From Mesorhizobium shangrilense (lineage in GTDB: Bacteria; Pseudomonadota; Alphaproteobacteria; Rhizobiales; Rhizobiaceae), in assembly GCF_028826155.1 (NCBI RefSeq), contig NZ_JAQGPN010000004.1:62001-126000 (forward strand): 64,000 bases of DNA, read 5' to 3'. Under the pieces are notes generated by a model. It was given only the letters and a program-made list of their open reading frames with translations. It was not told where the DNA came from and did no database searches. How positions within the stretch are numbered: the stretch's first letter is position 1; every line of letters starts with the position of its first letter. Below are positions 25,709-34,500 of this stretch, in pieces. The position numbers and the translations under genes were made by a program.

Positions 25709-26917
25709 ATGCTGCACGTTCCCGCCCAAAAGACGGCGAACCTGGTGAGCGACCCGCAGCAGGTCTCGGTCCGCGCCCTCTTCATGAGGGGTGGATCGAG
25801 CCGTGGGGCCGTCTTCCTCGAGGAAGACCTGCCCTCGGACCCGCAGGAGCGCGCCGCGCTTCTGCTGGCTTGCTACGGCTCGCCCGACCGGCGCCAGATC
25901 GACGGGATCGGAGGCTCCGATCCCTTGACAAGCAAGGCGGCCGTCGTCGGCCGCTCTTCCCGCCCCGATGCGGATCTCGACTACACTTTCCTGCAGATCG
26001 GCATCGATCGGGCCATGGTCTCCTCAGGTGGAAACTGCGGCAACATGCTCGCGGCGGTTGGTCCATTCGGCGTGCTGCGCGGTCTGATAGAGCCGCAGGA
26101 GCCTGAGACCTCGGTTCGCATTCATACCACCAACACCGGACAGGTGGTCACCGCCCGTTTCCGAGTGGCCGGAGGCTACCCCTGCGTTGACGGTGAAGCG
26201 CGAGTGCCCGGAGTACCTGGAACGGGTTCATCTATCGCGCTCGATTTCGGCGACTGCGCGGGGGCTGTGAGCGGAAAACTGCTACCGACCGGATCGGTGC
26301 GCGATCTCGTCCGCTTGGGCAACCGCGAGGTGTCGGTTTCCTTGGTCGATGCTGCAACCCCTTTCGTCTTCGTTCCGGCCTACGCCCTGGGTGCGACAGG
26401 TGCCGAGACGCCGGCTGAAATTCTCGCCAATTCAACGCTCATGCCGGAGCTGGAGGCGCTCCGCGGCTGGGCGGCCACGGTACTCGGCTTGGTAGAGCGG
26501 CGGGAAGATGCGGGGCGCGTTTCACCAAACGTTCCGCGCGTCATCATGGTCGGTTCGCCGCAGAACTACGACAGCCAAGACGGACCGGTGAGGGCCGACG
26601 CAATGGATGTGTGCGTTCGCCAGATGGCGATGCAGAAGCCGCACAACACGCTGGCGGTGACCGGCGCGGTCTGTGCGGCGGTGGCAAGCCGTCTTCAAGG
26701 CAGCGTGGTGGCCGAACTGTCACAGGGGAAGGGTGAGCGGACGCGGCTCGGGCATCCGGCGGGTGTGCTGGGGGTTTCGGCCCGTGTCGCGACCGACGGA
26801 GACGGGTGGCGGATCGAACGGGCAGCTGTAGAGCGCACAGCGCGGCTGCTGATGGCGGGTGAATTGCTCGTGTCACGTCGCAGGCTCGACGAGGTGCGCG
26901 GCATACTGGAGCACTGA
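25709..26917 (+). CDS. PrpF-family isomerase (aconitate/oxalomesaconate type)
   Basis: The 402-residue protein shows the PrpF signatures FMRGGSSRGAVF near residues 28-39 and SSGGNCGNMLAAVGPFG near 104-120, plus SPQNYDSQDG and a C-terminal HPAGVL. These match the two-domain diaminopimelate-epimerase fold. Family members isomerise 2-methyl-trans-aconitate to the cis form or tautomerise 4-oxalomesaconate. It probably shifts a double bond in an unsaturated tricarboxylate made or used by its neighbours. Which acid is unknown. Confidence 0.87.
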   Translation: MLHVPAQKTANLVSDPQQVSVRALFMRGGSSRGAVFLEEDLPSDPQERAALLLACYGSPDRRQIDGIGGSDPLTSKAAVVGRSSRPDADLDYTFLQIGIDRAMVSSGGNCGNMLAAVGPFGVLRGLIEPQEPETSVRIHTTNTGQVVTARFRVAGGYPCVDGEARVPGVPGTGSSIALDFGDCAGAVSGKLLPTGSVRDLVRLGNREVSVSLVDAATPFVFVPAYALGATGAETPAEILANSTLMPELEALRGWAATVLGLVERREDAGRVSPNVPRVIMVGSPQNYDSQDGPVRADAMDVCVRQMAMQKPHNTLAVTGAVCAAVASRLQGSVVAELSQGKGERTRLGHPAGVLGVSARVATDGDGWRIERAAVERTARLLMAGELLVSRRRLDEVRGILEH

Positions 26918-26974
26918 AAGAACATAGCAACGGAAGTCCGGCAAAGAGGGCTGAGACAGCTTCGGGAGGATCGA

Positions 26975-28672
26975 GTGGAAATATCGAAGGCGGCACGGAA
27001 GCGCGCCGATGTTGTCGTGGTGGGTTCGGGTTTGGCGGGCCTCGTCGCTGCGCTTACAGCGAGCGATGAGGGGGCAAGCGTGACGCTTGTCGCGCAGGGC
27101 GAAATCGGCAAGGCTTCCAACAGTTGGTTGGCAAGCGGCGGTCTTGCCGCCGTTACTGGAGTTGATCCCCACGATTCTCCCGAGATTCACCTGCAGGATA
27201 TTCGGCGCCAAGCGCGTGGCCTGATGCTGGATGACATTGGTCGAACCTTCGTAGCTGAGGCAGGTCCCTCGATCCGCAGGCTGGAAGAGTTTGGAGTGCG
27301 TTTCCACAAGCGCGACGGCCAGCTCGCGCTGTTCCCCGCGCCGGGACATGCCCGTGCCCGCTCCGTGCGCTGCGAGGGCGGCGGTGCAGTGGCGATGATG
27401 ACGACGCTGATCGATCGAGTCGCTGAACGCGGGGTTGAGATGATCGGCGGCGCCACGGCGATCGAGGTGCTAAAGGATGCCTCCGGCGCCGCCTGCGGCC
27501 TACTTTGCCGGAAGGACAACGGCTGGCTTGTGGTCGAGGCGAAGGTGATTGTGCTGGCGTGTGGCGGGATGGGCCAGCTCTTTCCGGTTACCAGCAATCA
27601 CGCGTTGGCCGAGGGCAGCGGCTACTACCTCGCGCTGAAGGCCGGGGCAACGCTGACGGATCTCGAGTTCGTGCAGTTCACACCCACCTCGCTTGCATGG
27701 CCGCCGGAGGTCCGCGGCACCAGCACAGGCGGCGGGCTGATGGCCCAGCCCGGTGTGAAGCTTCTTAACGCGAATGGCGAGCGCTTCATGTATCGCTACG
27801 ACGCCGAACGGATGGAGGCCGCCACCCGCGACGTGCTGGCGCGCGCCATCTTCCGCGAAGTGAGCGAGGGCCGCGGCACCGAGCACAATGCCGTCTATGT
27901 CGACATTTCCGAAACCGATCGCGCTGCGGTGGCGCAGGTTTCGGGCCGCTTCCTGAGGGCGATCGCCGCCGTGGGAATAGACCCGTACAAGGACCGCGTC
28001 GAGGTAGCCCCCGACGTGCATTTTGCGATGGGTGGCGTGGCCGTCGATGTGAACGGACGCACCGGCGTCCCAAATCTGTTCGCCGCCGGCGAAATCACTG
28101 CCGGCCTGCATGGTGCGACAAGGCTGAACAGCAATGGACTGACTGAGGCTGCGGTCTTCGGCATCCGCGCGGGGCGGGCCGCCGCAACTGAAGCTGCTGC
28201 CGCGGTGCCACGCCGGGGCGAAAACCGCGTTCCCGAACGAATGATCCGATCGCTGATTGCGGCCGATCCGCGGCGTCTGAACGGGCAGCCGCGGACGGAT
28301 GTTTTGCGAACCCAGGCGCCGGCTCCCGATGGTCGGGGTGGGGCCGACGTGGCCGCGCTCAAGAACGAAATCCGTGCAATCCTTGTCGACGGCGCCGGAA
28401 TTGAGCGCAGCGGGGAAAATACGGCTCGAGCGCTGGCGCGACACGAATCGCTGTCTCCCCAGATCCTGACGGCAGTCGCGGGGGGCGGTCCCGAGGAAGC
28501 CTTCACACTGGAGGCGATGTATGTACTGTCGCGCCTGATTCTCCAGGCGAGCGGCGCCAGACGAGAGTCTCGCGGAGCGCATTTCCGCACTGACTCTCCC
28601 GCTCAGGACGCTGGATGGGAGCACCACATCGCTTTCGTCAGCGAGCCAATTTCCCAGACAATCCAGGACTGA
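26975..28672 (+). CDS. FAD-dependent oxidoreductase, fumarate-reductase/aspartate-oxidase type
   Basis: The 565-residue protein starts at a GTG preceded by GGGAGGA. It has the FAD motif VVVVGSGLAGLVAALTAS, the capping-domain signature NSWLASGGLAAV, ACGGMGQLFPVTSNH and the C-terminal FAD contact GATRLNSNGLTEA. A helical extension resembling the C-terminal domain of NadB/SdhA follows. In an operon with PrpD, PrpF and a TTT importer, it most likely introduces or removes a double bond in a tri- or dicarboxylate, the step TcuA performs in the other locus. No dedicated electron-transfer partner is encoded beside it. Confidence 0.83.
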   Translation: MEISKAARKRADVVVVGSGLAGLVAALTASDEGASVTLVAQGEIGKASNSWLASGGLAAVTGVDPHDSPEIHLQDIRRQARGLMLDDIGRTFVAEAGPSIRRLEEFGVRFHKRDGQLALFPAPGHARARSVRCEGGGAVAMMTTLIDRVAERGVEMIGGATAIEVLKDASGAACGLLCRKDNGWLVVEAKVIVLACGGMGQLFPVTSNHALAEGSGYYLALKAGATLTDLEFVQFTPTSLAWPPEVRGTSTGGGLMAQPGVKLLNANGERFMYRYDAERMEAATRDVLARAIFREVSEGRGTEHNAVYVDISETDRAAVAQVSGRFLRAIAAVGIDPYKDRVEVAPDVHFAMGGVAVDVNGRTGVPNLFAAGEITAGLHGATRLNSNGLTEAAVFGIRAGRAAATEAAAAVPRRGENRVPERMIRSLIAADPRRLNGQPRTDVLRTQAPAPDGRGGADVAALKNEIRAILVDGAGIERSGENTARALARHESLSPQILTAVAGGGPEEAFTLEAMYVLSRLILQASGARRESRGAHFRTDSPAQDAGWEHHIAFVSEPISQTIQD

Positions 28673-28684
28673 TGAGGACAGACA

Positions 28685-29158
28685 ATGCTCCAGATGCTCA
28701 GTCTCGATCGCCTGATCGCGCTGATCTGCATTTTGATCGCCGCCATCTACCTATCCGCCTCGTTCTCCATAGTGCAGGGTAGCTTCGGCGACCCGATGGG
28801 CCCGCGAGTATTCCCGGAGATCCTCGGTACGCTGCTGATCCTTTTGTCCGTCGTCATGCTTGTGAATGCAGCGCCGGAGCAGGAAGAGGAACCGCAGCGG
28901 CAGGAGGGAATGCCGAGGCGCACAGTGATCGCCATCGCCGTCTGCGTCGGGCTGGTCGTCGGCTTCATCGTGTTGCTACCGCTGATCGGCTATCCCTTGA
29001 CAACGTTCATTGTCACGCTGGGCTTCCTCCTGGCTCTGCGCGAGCGACTGATCCACGCGTTCGGCTATGCCTCCGGGCTGACAGCGCTCTTCTACGTCGT
29101 CTTCGACCTGCTGCTTCGGACGCCGTTTCCAAAGTCCGCGATCGGAGGACTATTCTGA
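28685..29158 (+). CDS. tctB: TctB, small membrane subunit of a tripartite tricarboxylate transporter
   Basis: The 157-residue protein has about four hydrophobic segments (ALICILIAAIYLSASF at the start, IAIAVCVGLVVGFIVLLPLI in the middle) and the GPRVFPEILGTLLI motif typical of TctB. Its stop overlaps the tctA start in TGATG, indicating translational coupling. It forms the membrane complex with the TctA that follows and is fed by the TctC encoded at 30713. Confidence 0.85.
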   Translation: MLQMLSLDRLIALICILIAAIYLSASFSIVQGSFGDPMGPRVFPEILGTLLILLSVVMLVNAAPEQEEEPQRQEGMPRRTVIAIAVCVGLVVGFIVLLPLIGYPLTTFIVTLGFLLALRERLIHAFGYASGLTALFYVVFDLLLRTPFPKSAIGGLF

Positions 29159-30690
29159 TGGAGACTGTCGACTTTCTTGCTTCCGGCATCGCCACCGCTT
29201 TCACTGGCTGGAATTTTGCCTATGTCGTCATCGGCGCCTTTGTCGGCACCTGGATCGGAATGCTGCCTGGCCTGGGCCCCTCAACCGGCATCGCCTTGCT
29301 CCTGCCTCTGACGTACGGACTGGATCCGACGGGGGGCATGATCATGCTCTGCGGCATTTATTTCGGCTCCATGTATGGGGGCTCGATTTCATCGATCCTG
29401 CTCAACACGCCGGGCGACGTCTCGTCGGTGATTACCATGCTCGACGGCAATCCCATGGCGCGGCGCGGGCGTGGCGGAGCGGCGCTGTTCTGCTCCGCCG
29501 TTGCCTCGTTCATCGGCGGCACTGTGGGCCTGATCGGTTTGACTTTTCTCGCGGAGCCCATCGCCCGCTTCGCCTTGCGCTTCGGCCCGGCGGAATATTT
29601 CGCACTGATGACATTCGCCCTCATCGCGACAGCCACTCTTCTGCAGGGCGCTGTCGTGAAAGGGCTCATTGCCACCGTGATCGGCCTGATGGTCGCCACC
29701 GTCGGCATCGATCTACAGAGTGGGTCGCCGCGTTTTACAATGGGCTCCCCCGACCTGTTCGACGGCATCAGCCTGATCGCGGTCATTATCGGCCTCTTCG
29801 GCATATCCGAGGTCTTCTCCAACATCCAAGAGATCATGGCCCGACGCTGGGGCAAGGTGCAGACAACGGGTCGACTGTGGATGGACGCGACCGAATGGTG
29901 GCGCTGCCGTTTCGCCTTCTTCCGCGGCTCCGTGATCGGCTTCATCGTTGGTGTGGTGCCGGGGGCCGGCGGCGCTGTCGCCACGCTGCTCTCCTATGCG
30001 GCCGAGAAACGCAGCAGCCGCCATCCCGAAGAGTTCGGTAAGGGTGCAATCGAGGGAGTTGCGGGACCGGAAGCAGCGAACAACGCAAGTGTAGGCGGCG
30101 CGTTGATTCCGCTCTTCACCCTTGGGCTGCCTGGCTCCTCGGCCACCGCAATTCTGCTGGGCGCCCTGATGATATTCGGCATCCAGCCGGGGCCGCGGCT
30201 GTTCGTCGAAAACCCCGGCCTCGTCTGGGGCATCATCGGCAGCCTCTATGTTGCGAACGTCGTGCTGGTGATTCTCAACATCCCCTTCATAGGCATCTTC
30301 GTACGCATGCTTATGGTGCCGGGGGCGCCGCTGAACGCGATCATCCTGCTCTTGGCGATGACGGGCGCCTATTCGCTAAACAACAACCTCTTTGACGTTC
30401 AGGTGGCGCTGATCTTCGGCGGGATCGGCTTCCTTCTTCGCAAGGCGCACGTGCCATTGGCTCCGCTTGTGCTGGCCGTGGCACTCGGCGGCAATCTCGA
30501 ACAATCGCTGCGGCAGGCCCTCTCGCTCTCGGATGGATCCCCGCTAGGGCTCCTGCCGAGTGCCATTGCCGGCGTTTTCCTTGGGTTGAGCGCCATTCTC
30601 GTGCTGATGGCGACGCTGCTGCCCGCGCTCCGCTCGATGCGGCAACGCTCGGCTCCCGCCCTGGAGCGCGGGCGTGCAAACAACCTATGA
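29158..30690 (+). CDS. tctA: TctA, large permease subunit of a tripartite tricarboxylate transporter
   Basis: The 510-residue protein has the TctA signatures GTWIGMLPGLGPSTGIALLL, YGGSISSILLNTPGD and VGGALIPLFTLGLPGSSA, with ten or more transmembrane stretches. It is of standard length and unfused, unlike the TctA-TctB protein at 14355. It lies between overlapping tctB and the tctC gene 22 bases downstream. Confidence 0.9.
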   Translation: METVDFLASGIATAFTGWNFAYVVIGAFVGTWIGMLPGLGPSTGIALLLPLTYGLDPTGGMIMLCGIYFGSMYGGSISSILLNTPGDVSSVITMLDGNPMARRGRGGAALFCSAVASFIGGTVGLIGLTFLAEPIARFALRFGPAEYFALMTFALIATATLLQGAVVKGLIATVIGLMVATVGIDLQSGSPRFTMGSPDLFDGISLIAVIIGLFGISEVFSNIQEIMARRWGKVQTTGRLWMDATEWWRCRFAFFRGSVIGFIVGVVPGAGGAVATLLSYAAEKRSSRHPEEFGKGAIEGVAGPEAANNASVGGALIPLFTLGLPGSSATAILLGALMIFGIQPGPRLFVENPGLVWGIIGSLYVANVVLVILNIPFIGIFVRMLMVPGAPLNAIILLLAMTGAYSLNNNLFDVQVALIFGGIGFLLRKAHVPLAPLVLAVALGGNLEQSLRQALSLSDGSPLGLLPSAIAGVFLGLSAILVLMATLLPALRSMRQRSAPALERGRANNL

Positions 30691-30712
30691 CCAAGAAACA
30701 AAGGAGGAGAAT

Positions 30713-31684
30713 ATGACTTCAACAGGCCGCTTCCTCGCTCTTGCCTTCGCGGCACTTGCGAGTGTCACTGCCGCTCCGGCCGCCGAGCCCGAACGGATGA
30801 TCGAAATCATCGTTGGCGCCTCTCCTGGAGGCGGCTTCGATCGCACGGCCCGCGCTATGGAGCGAGTTCTGGAAGGGGGAATCGTCTCTCAACCGATCAA
30901 CGTCACCAACCAGCCCGGGGCAGGAGGCGCGGTGGGCCTGGCTTCGATGAACCGTCACAAGGCGGACATGCACTACATCTCGATTACTTCGCCAAACATT
31001 CTCACCGACGAACTGCGCGGCACCTCGCCCCTGACCTTCGAGACGCTGACACCCATCGCTACACTGGTTTCGGAATATCTTTGCTTTGCCGTCAATGCCA
31101 ATGGCTCGCTGCAGTCGGCCGATGATCTGGTCAAGGCACTCCAAACTCGCCCACAGGAACTGCGTTTCGGCTTCGCCACCACGCCCGGCAACCACAACCA
31201 CGTCGCATTCGCCCAACTCGCGAAGGCCGTGGGCTTTGACGTCATGTCGCCCAAAACGGTGGTCTTCAAAGGGGCCTCCGAGTCCGTGACGGCATTGCTC
31301 GGCCAGCACATTGACTTCTCAATCGCCCCGGCTGCGAGCTTTGCCGAATATGCGCGGTCGGGTGACCTGAAGTGCCTCGCCGTCAGCGCACCCAAGCGCC
31401 TCGGTGGTGCGTTTGCAGAGGTCCCCACTTGGACCGAGCTGGGATACGAGGTGGTTTACGGTCCGTTTCGCGGCGTAATAGGACCCGAAGGTATGGCACC
31501 CGAGCAGGTCGCCTACTGGGAAGAAGCGCTGCGTGCGATGACGGAAACCGAGATCTGGAAAAAGGAGATCGAGGACAATTACTGGACGGAGAATTTCAAG
31601 ACTCGCGAGGAGACCATGAAGTTCCTCGCCGCTGAACGCGATACTCTGAAGGCGTCGCTCGCCGATCTCGGCCTGCTGGAATAA
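30713..31684 (+). CDS. tctC: TctC/Bug-family binding protein of the second TTT system
   Basis: The ATG at 30713 follows AAGGAGGAGA; an upstream in-frame start at 30674 lies inside tctA. The 323-residue protein has a Sec signal (LALAFAALASVTAAPAAE) and the Bug features MIEIIVGASPGGGFDRTAR and NQPGAGGAVGLA. It delivers the carboxylate ligand to TctBA. It ends the operon at a hairpin shared with the convergent regulator gene. Confidence 0.88.
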   Translation: MTSTGRFLALAFAALASVTAAPAAEPERMIEIIVGASPGGGFDRTARAMERVLEGGIVSQPINVTNQPGAGGAVGLASMNRHKADMHYISITSPNILTDELRGTSPLTFETLTPIATLVSEYLCFAVNANGSLQSADDLVKALQTRPQELRFGFATTPGNHNHVAFAQLAKAVGFDVMSPKTVVFKGASESVTALLGQHIDFSIAPAASFAEYARSGDLKCLAVSAPKRLGGAFAEVPTWTELGYEVVYGPFRGVIGPEGMAPEQVAYWEEALRAMTETEIWKKEIEDNYWTENFKTREETMKFLAAERDTLKASLADLGLLE

Positions 31685-31692
31685 TTTCGGCT

Positions 31693-31720
31693 GGGAGCGG
31701 AGGTTTAGATCTCCGCTTCC
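31693..31720. terminator. Hairpin between convergent tctC and the TrmB-type regulator
   Basis: GGGAGCGGAG (31693-31702) pairs at nine of ten positions with CTCCGCTTCC (31711-31720) around an eight-base loop. It overlaps the last codons of the regulator gene. It would terminate or block read-through in both directions, although a long T run is missing. Confidence 0.5.
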
Positions 31721-32574
31721 GCCTTCCCGACGAGCGCCCTCAGCGACTCGACATGGACGCGAGGCAGATACTTTTTTCTAAGCTCGAACAAGGCGGGGCC
31801 GAAGCGGCTCTGAATCTCCTCCCCAAAGACCGCGAAGATCTCGCAGAAGTAGATCTCGTGGCGGATGAGGCTGTCGAAAATGTTCACGACCGGCTTGTTG
31901 CGGGTGTAGGCACCGTAGGGTTGATCGCCGAGTTCGGCGACAAGCGCCTCCTCGAAGTCGCGTGTCATGCTTACGAGATACGGTGCCATCGCCACAGGGA
32001 TGCCGTTGCCCTCGTGCAGCATGACTGTGATCGTTCCGTCGAAGGAGAAGTGCTCGACCTTCGTGCCGAACAGCACGATGAGAATTTCCACCCCCCGGTC
32101 GGCCGCCGCCTTCAGCCGGTCTCGATGGGACTCGAGGTGGTTTTCCGCCCCCTTGATCCAAAGGTGGGTCGTCGAGGCATCGATCATCTGAGATATGCGG
32201 TTGTTGATCGCGTGGGCGCCCGTCATCGACCAGACAAACTCGTGCTGCGGTACGTCGCCGAGTCGGTTCAACCCCTCTTTGAGGCGGGCTGCTCGCCGTT
32301 CCGTCGCTTGGACGATGCCAGAAAGCAGAACCTCCGGCGGCGTCGCCATGTAGCGTACCGGGCCCTCCGAGACGGGCTGGACGGCTTCCTTTCGACTAAG
32401 GCTTTCCAGAACGGAATAGGAGTTCGCTTTGGGAAGTCCTGCCTCCTTAGCCACTTCGTAGGCGGTGGCCGGTTGGACCTTCAACAGCGCAAGATAGGCC
32501 CGCGACTCGTAGTCGCTGAAATGCAGGCCCTGAAGGTCGGCAAGCAATTGCTGCTGCGGATCTGCGGTCTCCAC
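31705..32574 (-). CDS. TrmB-family transcriptional regulator
   Basis: The 289-residue protein starts at a GTG preceded by GAGGAGAAA. The N-terminal winged helix (LHFSDYESRAYLALLKVQPA, then AYEVAKEAGLPKANSYSVL) is the TrmB type. A coiled stretch (ATERRAARLKEGLNRL) and a phospholipase-D-like effector domain (THLWIKGAENHLESHRDRL) follow. TrmB regulators are best known from archaea, where they sense sugars. Here it converges on a TTT/PrpD/PrpF operon, so a carboxylate signal is likely. The palindrome at 24225-24271 is a candidate target. Confidence 0.83.
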   Translation of the reverse strand: METADPQQQLLADLQGLHFSDYESRAYLALLKVQPATAYEVAKEAGLPKANSYSVLESLSRKEAVQPVSEGPVRYMATPPEVLLSGIVQATERRAARLKEGLNRLGDVPQHEFVWSMTGAHAINNRISQMIDASTTHLWIKGAENHLESHRDRLKAAADRGVEILIVLFGTKVEHFSFDGTITVMLHEGNGIPVAMAPYLVSMTRDFEEALVAELGDQPYGAYTRNKPVVNIFDSLIRHEIYFCEIFAVFGEEIQSRFGPALFELRKKYLPRVHVESLRALVGKAEAEI

Positions 32575-33205
32575 GTCGCTTTCTCCTCTTATCCCACCAG
32601 CGGTTCGTGCTGGCAGTTAAAGCAGCTACCATCGATCAAGATCGAAAACAATTCTCCGGAAGGCGGCCAATCCGACTCAGGCGACGGCCTCAATGGGGCC
32701 GAACCAGCACCGCCAAGAGTATCGTGCCGGCTAGTAGAAACAGTGCCGCTTCCAGCCGAGCGGGGTGAGGTCCTGGACCAATGTCCGGGCTCCGACGTCC
32801 GCTAAGCGGACCGAATCGCGTGGTCGAGCCTCGTTCGTAACCTTCCAGCGAGCGTTGCACGTACCCGTTTGAAGGGTTGCGGGCTTCTCATTTGCCTGCT
32901 CGGCTTGGCGAGGTCTTCGAAGGGCGGAACGCGGCAGTTTTGACAACGGAGGGGCTGCAAACGATGGTATCAATTCCTCTGCGCGAGCCGAGAACAATGC
33001 GCGTCAGATTCCGCGATCGTCGCACTGGAAATCCTCACACTTCTGGAATTGTTTGGATGGGGCAGGACCCTACATCGGCGTTTGGATCTCAACGGTCCGC
33101 TATCTTGCTTCCATGACCAAAAAGCGGACCCACTTCTTCCGGCCCCAAGCGGCGAGTGCCCTGCACCGTTGCTCCTTCGGCCAATCACGGCCGAGGAGAA
33201 CTCAC
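32575..33205. other. Gene-poor region upstream of the integrase remnant
   Basis: This 631-bp stretch holds the presumed promoter of the TrmB-type gene at its left end and no gene I can support. A minus-strand frame ends LVQDLTPLGWKRHCFY (stop near 32731), faintly like the C-terminus of Tn3-family transposases, but it has no other support. Together with the integrase remnant it looks like a scar of past mobile DNA. Confidence 0.5.
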
Positions 33206-33701
33206 ATGGGCCATTCTCAATTCGATGATGCCATCCGCGAGCGCGCAGCTTGGAATCCCGGAAAGAAGGTCGGCACCAAGCGTGTGGTCGCAGGACCGGA
33301 AATCAGAACCCGAGCGATCGTTGTTCAGCGGAAGACCGCTCGTCCCGTCCAGTTCGAGATCACGAGCGACGTGAGAGCCAGCCTTCTCTCACTTGGCTCG
33401 AATGGCGTGGCGGCACGGTCGAGGATTATGCATTTCCGAGTCGGATCCATTACGCGCACCACATGAGCACAAGGCAGTACGCCCGCCTGGTCGACGAGTG
33501 GGTGACCGCGATCGGTCTGCGCCCAGAGGAATATGGAACTCACTCGCTTCGCCGCACGAAAGCATAGATGATCTACAAGGCGACGGGCAACATCCGCGCC
33601 ATCCAGATACTGCCCGGTCACTCCAAGATCGAGAACACGGTCCGATATCTTGGTGTCACGTGGAGGACGCGCTGCTCTTGGCGGAGCGAACCGAAATTTG
33701 A
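33206..33701 (+). pseudogene. Tyrosine recombinase/integrase remnant
   Basis: GAGGAGAA and an ATG open MGHSQFDDAIRERAAWNPGK, the start of a tyrosine integrase family common in Hyphomicrobiales. After about 20 residues an internal deletion jumps to VAGPEIRTRAIVVQ, removing the segment with the first catalytic Arg. A frameshift near 33393 leads to VEDYAFPSRIHYAHHMSTR and the catalytic box GTHSLRRTKA. An in-frame TAG at 33565-33567 interrupts it, IYKATG then HSKIENTVRYLGV follows, and a further shift gives VEDALLLAERTEI. The enzyme is dead. Confidence 0.82.
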
Positions 33702-33792
33702 CGTTGACCGGGCATCCGACGCAGCGCGGATGGCCACTTAGTCGCGGGCGATGCCTTGCGTGCTCTGTCCGTCGGGGGTGGTTTTCTGTCCG

Positions 33793-34491
33793 TCAGCTTT
33801 TGGACAAGCCATTCTCTGGATTGCCAGCTTTGGCCGATGGTCCACGCTCACTTAAGGCACTGCTTGGGCGGCGAACGGCTCTCACTTTTCCACTGTTCCC
33901 GCCTCCGCAGAAAAAGCGTTCCCTGCCATCGGATTCAAGCCCAGAAACGCCGATTCCGGCCGGCATGTCGAGTCGCTCGAGCACTTCGCCCGTTTCGGGA
34001 TCGATGCGGCGGAGATCGCTCCCGCTGTCTTCCCAGGTCCCATGCCAAAGCTCGCCATCGACCCAGGTGACGCCGGTGACGAATCGATCGGATTCAATCG
34101 TGCGCAGCACTTTTCCGGTCTCAGGGTCCACCTGATGGATCTTGCGGCCACGATGCTGCCCGACCCAGAGCGACCCCTCCGCCCAGGCCAGCCCCGAGTC
34201 GCCGCCATCCCCGGGCGCCGGGATTGCGGCGATCACCTCGCCGGTCTTGGGATTGATCTTGCGGATCACGGCATCCCCGATCTGGAACAGGTGCTCACCG
34301 TCGAATGCGGTTCCCGCATGGGCGGCGACGTCCAACGATCGCAAGATCTCTCCGCTTTCGGGATCGAGGGCATTCAGCTTTTCGCCGGTTGCGAACCAGA
34401 CTTGATTGCCGTCGAAGCTGACCCCGGCCACGTCGTCTACATCGGGAAAGGGACCATATTCTCGGATGATTTCGGCGGTTGAATGTTTCAT
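33793..34491 (-). CDS. Glutamine-cyclotransferase-like beta-propeller protein
   Basis: The 232-residue protein is built from repeats of about 40 residues, each with a variant of 'ID/NPKTGEVLRTI' (examples DPESGEILRSL, NPKTGEVIAAI, DPETGKVLRTI, DPETGEVLERL), as in glutaminyl-cyclase and SMP-30-like propellers. No signal peptide is seen, so it is probably cytoplasmic. After GKVRAVRRP the last 24 residues (SSALSERGPSA onward) look unlike the rest and may be sequence gained at the junction with the integrase remnant. It lies 9 bases after the regulator gene upstream and probably shares its transcript. Confidence 0.72.
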   Translation of the reverse strand: MKHSTAEIIREYGPFPDVDDVAGVSFDGNQVWFATGEKLNALDPESGEILRSLDVAAHAGTAFDGEHLFQIGDAVIRKINPKTGEVIAAIPAPGDGGDSGLAWAEGSLWVGQHRGRKIHQVDPETGKVLRTIESDRFVTGVTWVDGELWHGTWEDSGSDLRRIDPETGEVLERLDMPAGIGVSGLESDGRERFFCGGGNSGKVRAVRRPSSALSERGPSAKAGNPENGLSKS

Positions 34492-34500
34492 GTCCTCATA

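Noticed and set aside
32731..32997. Minus-strand peptide ending LVQDLTPLGWKRHCFY, recalling Tn3-family transposase C-termini
   Set aside because: The likeness covers only about ten residues, and no other transposase motif or terminal repeat is visible.
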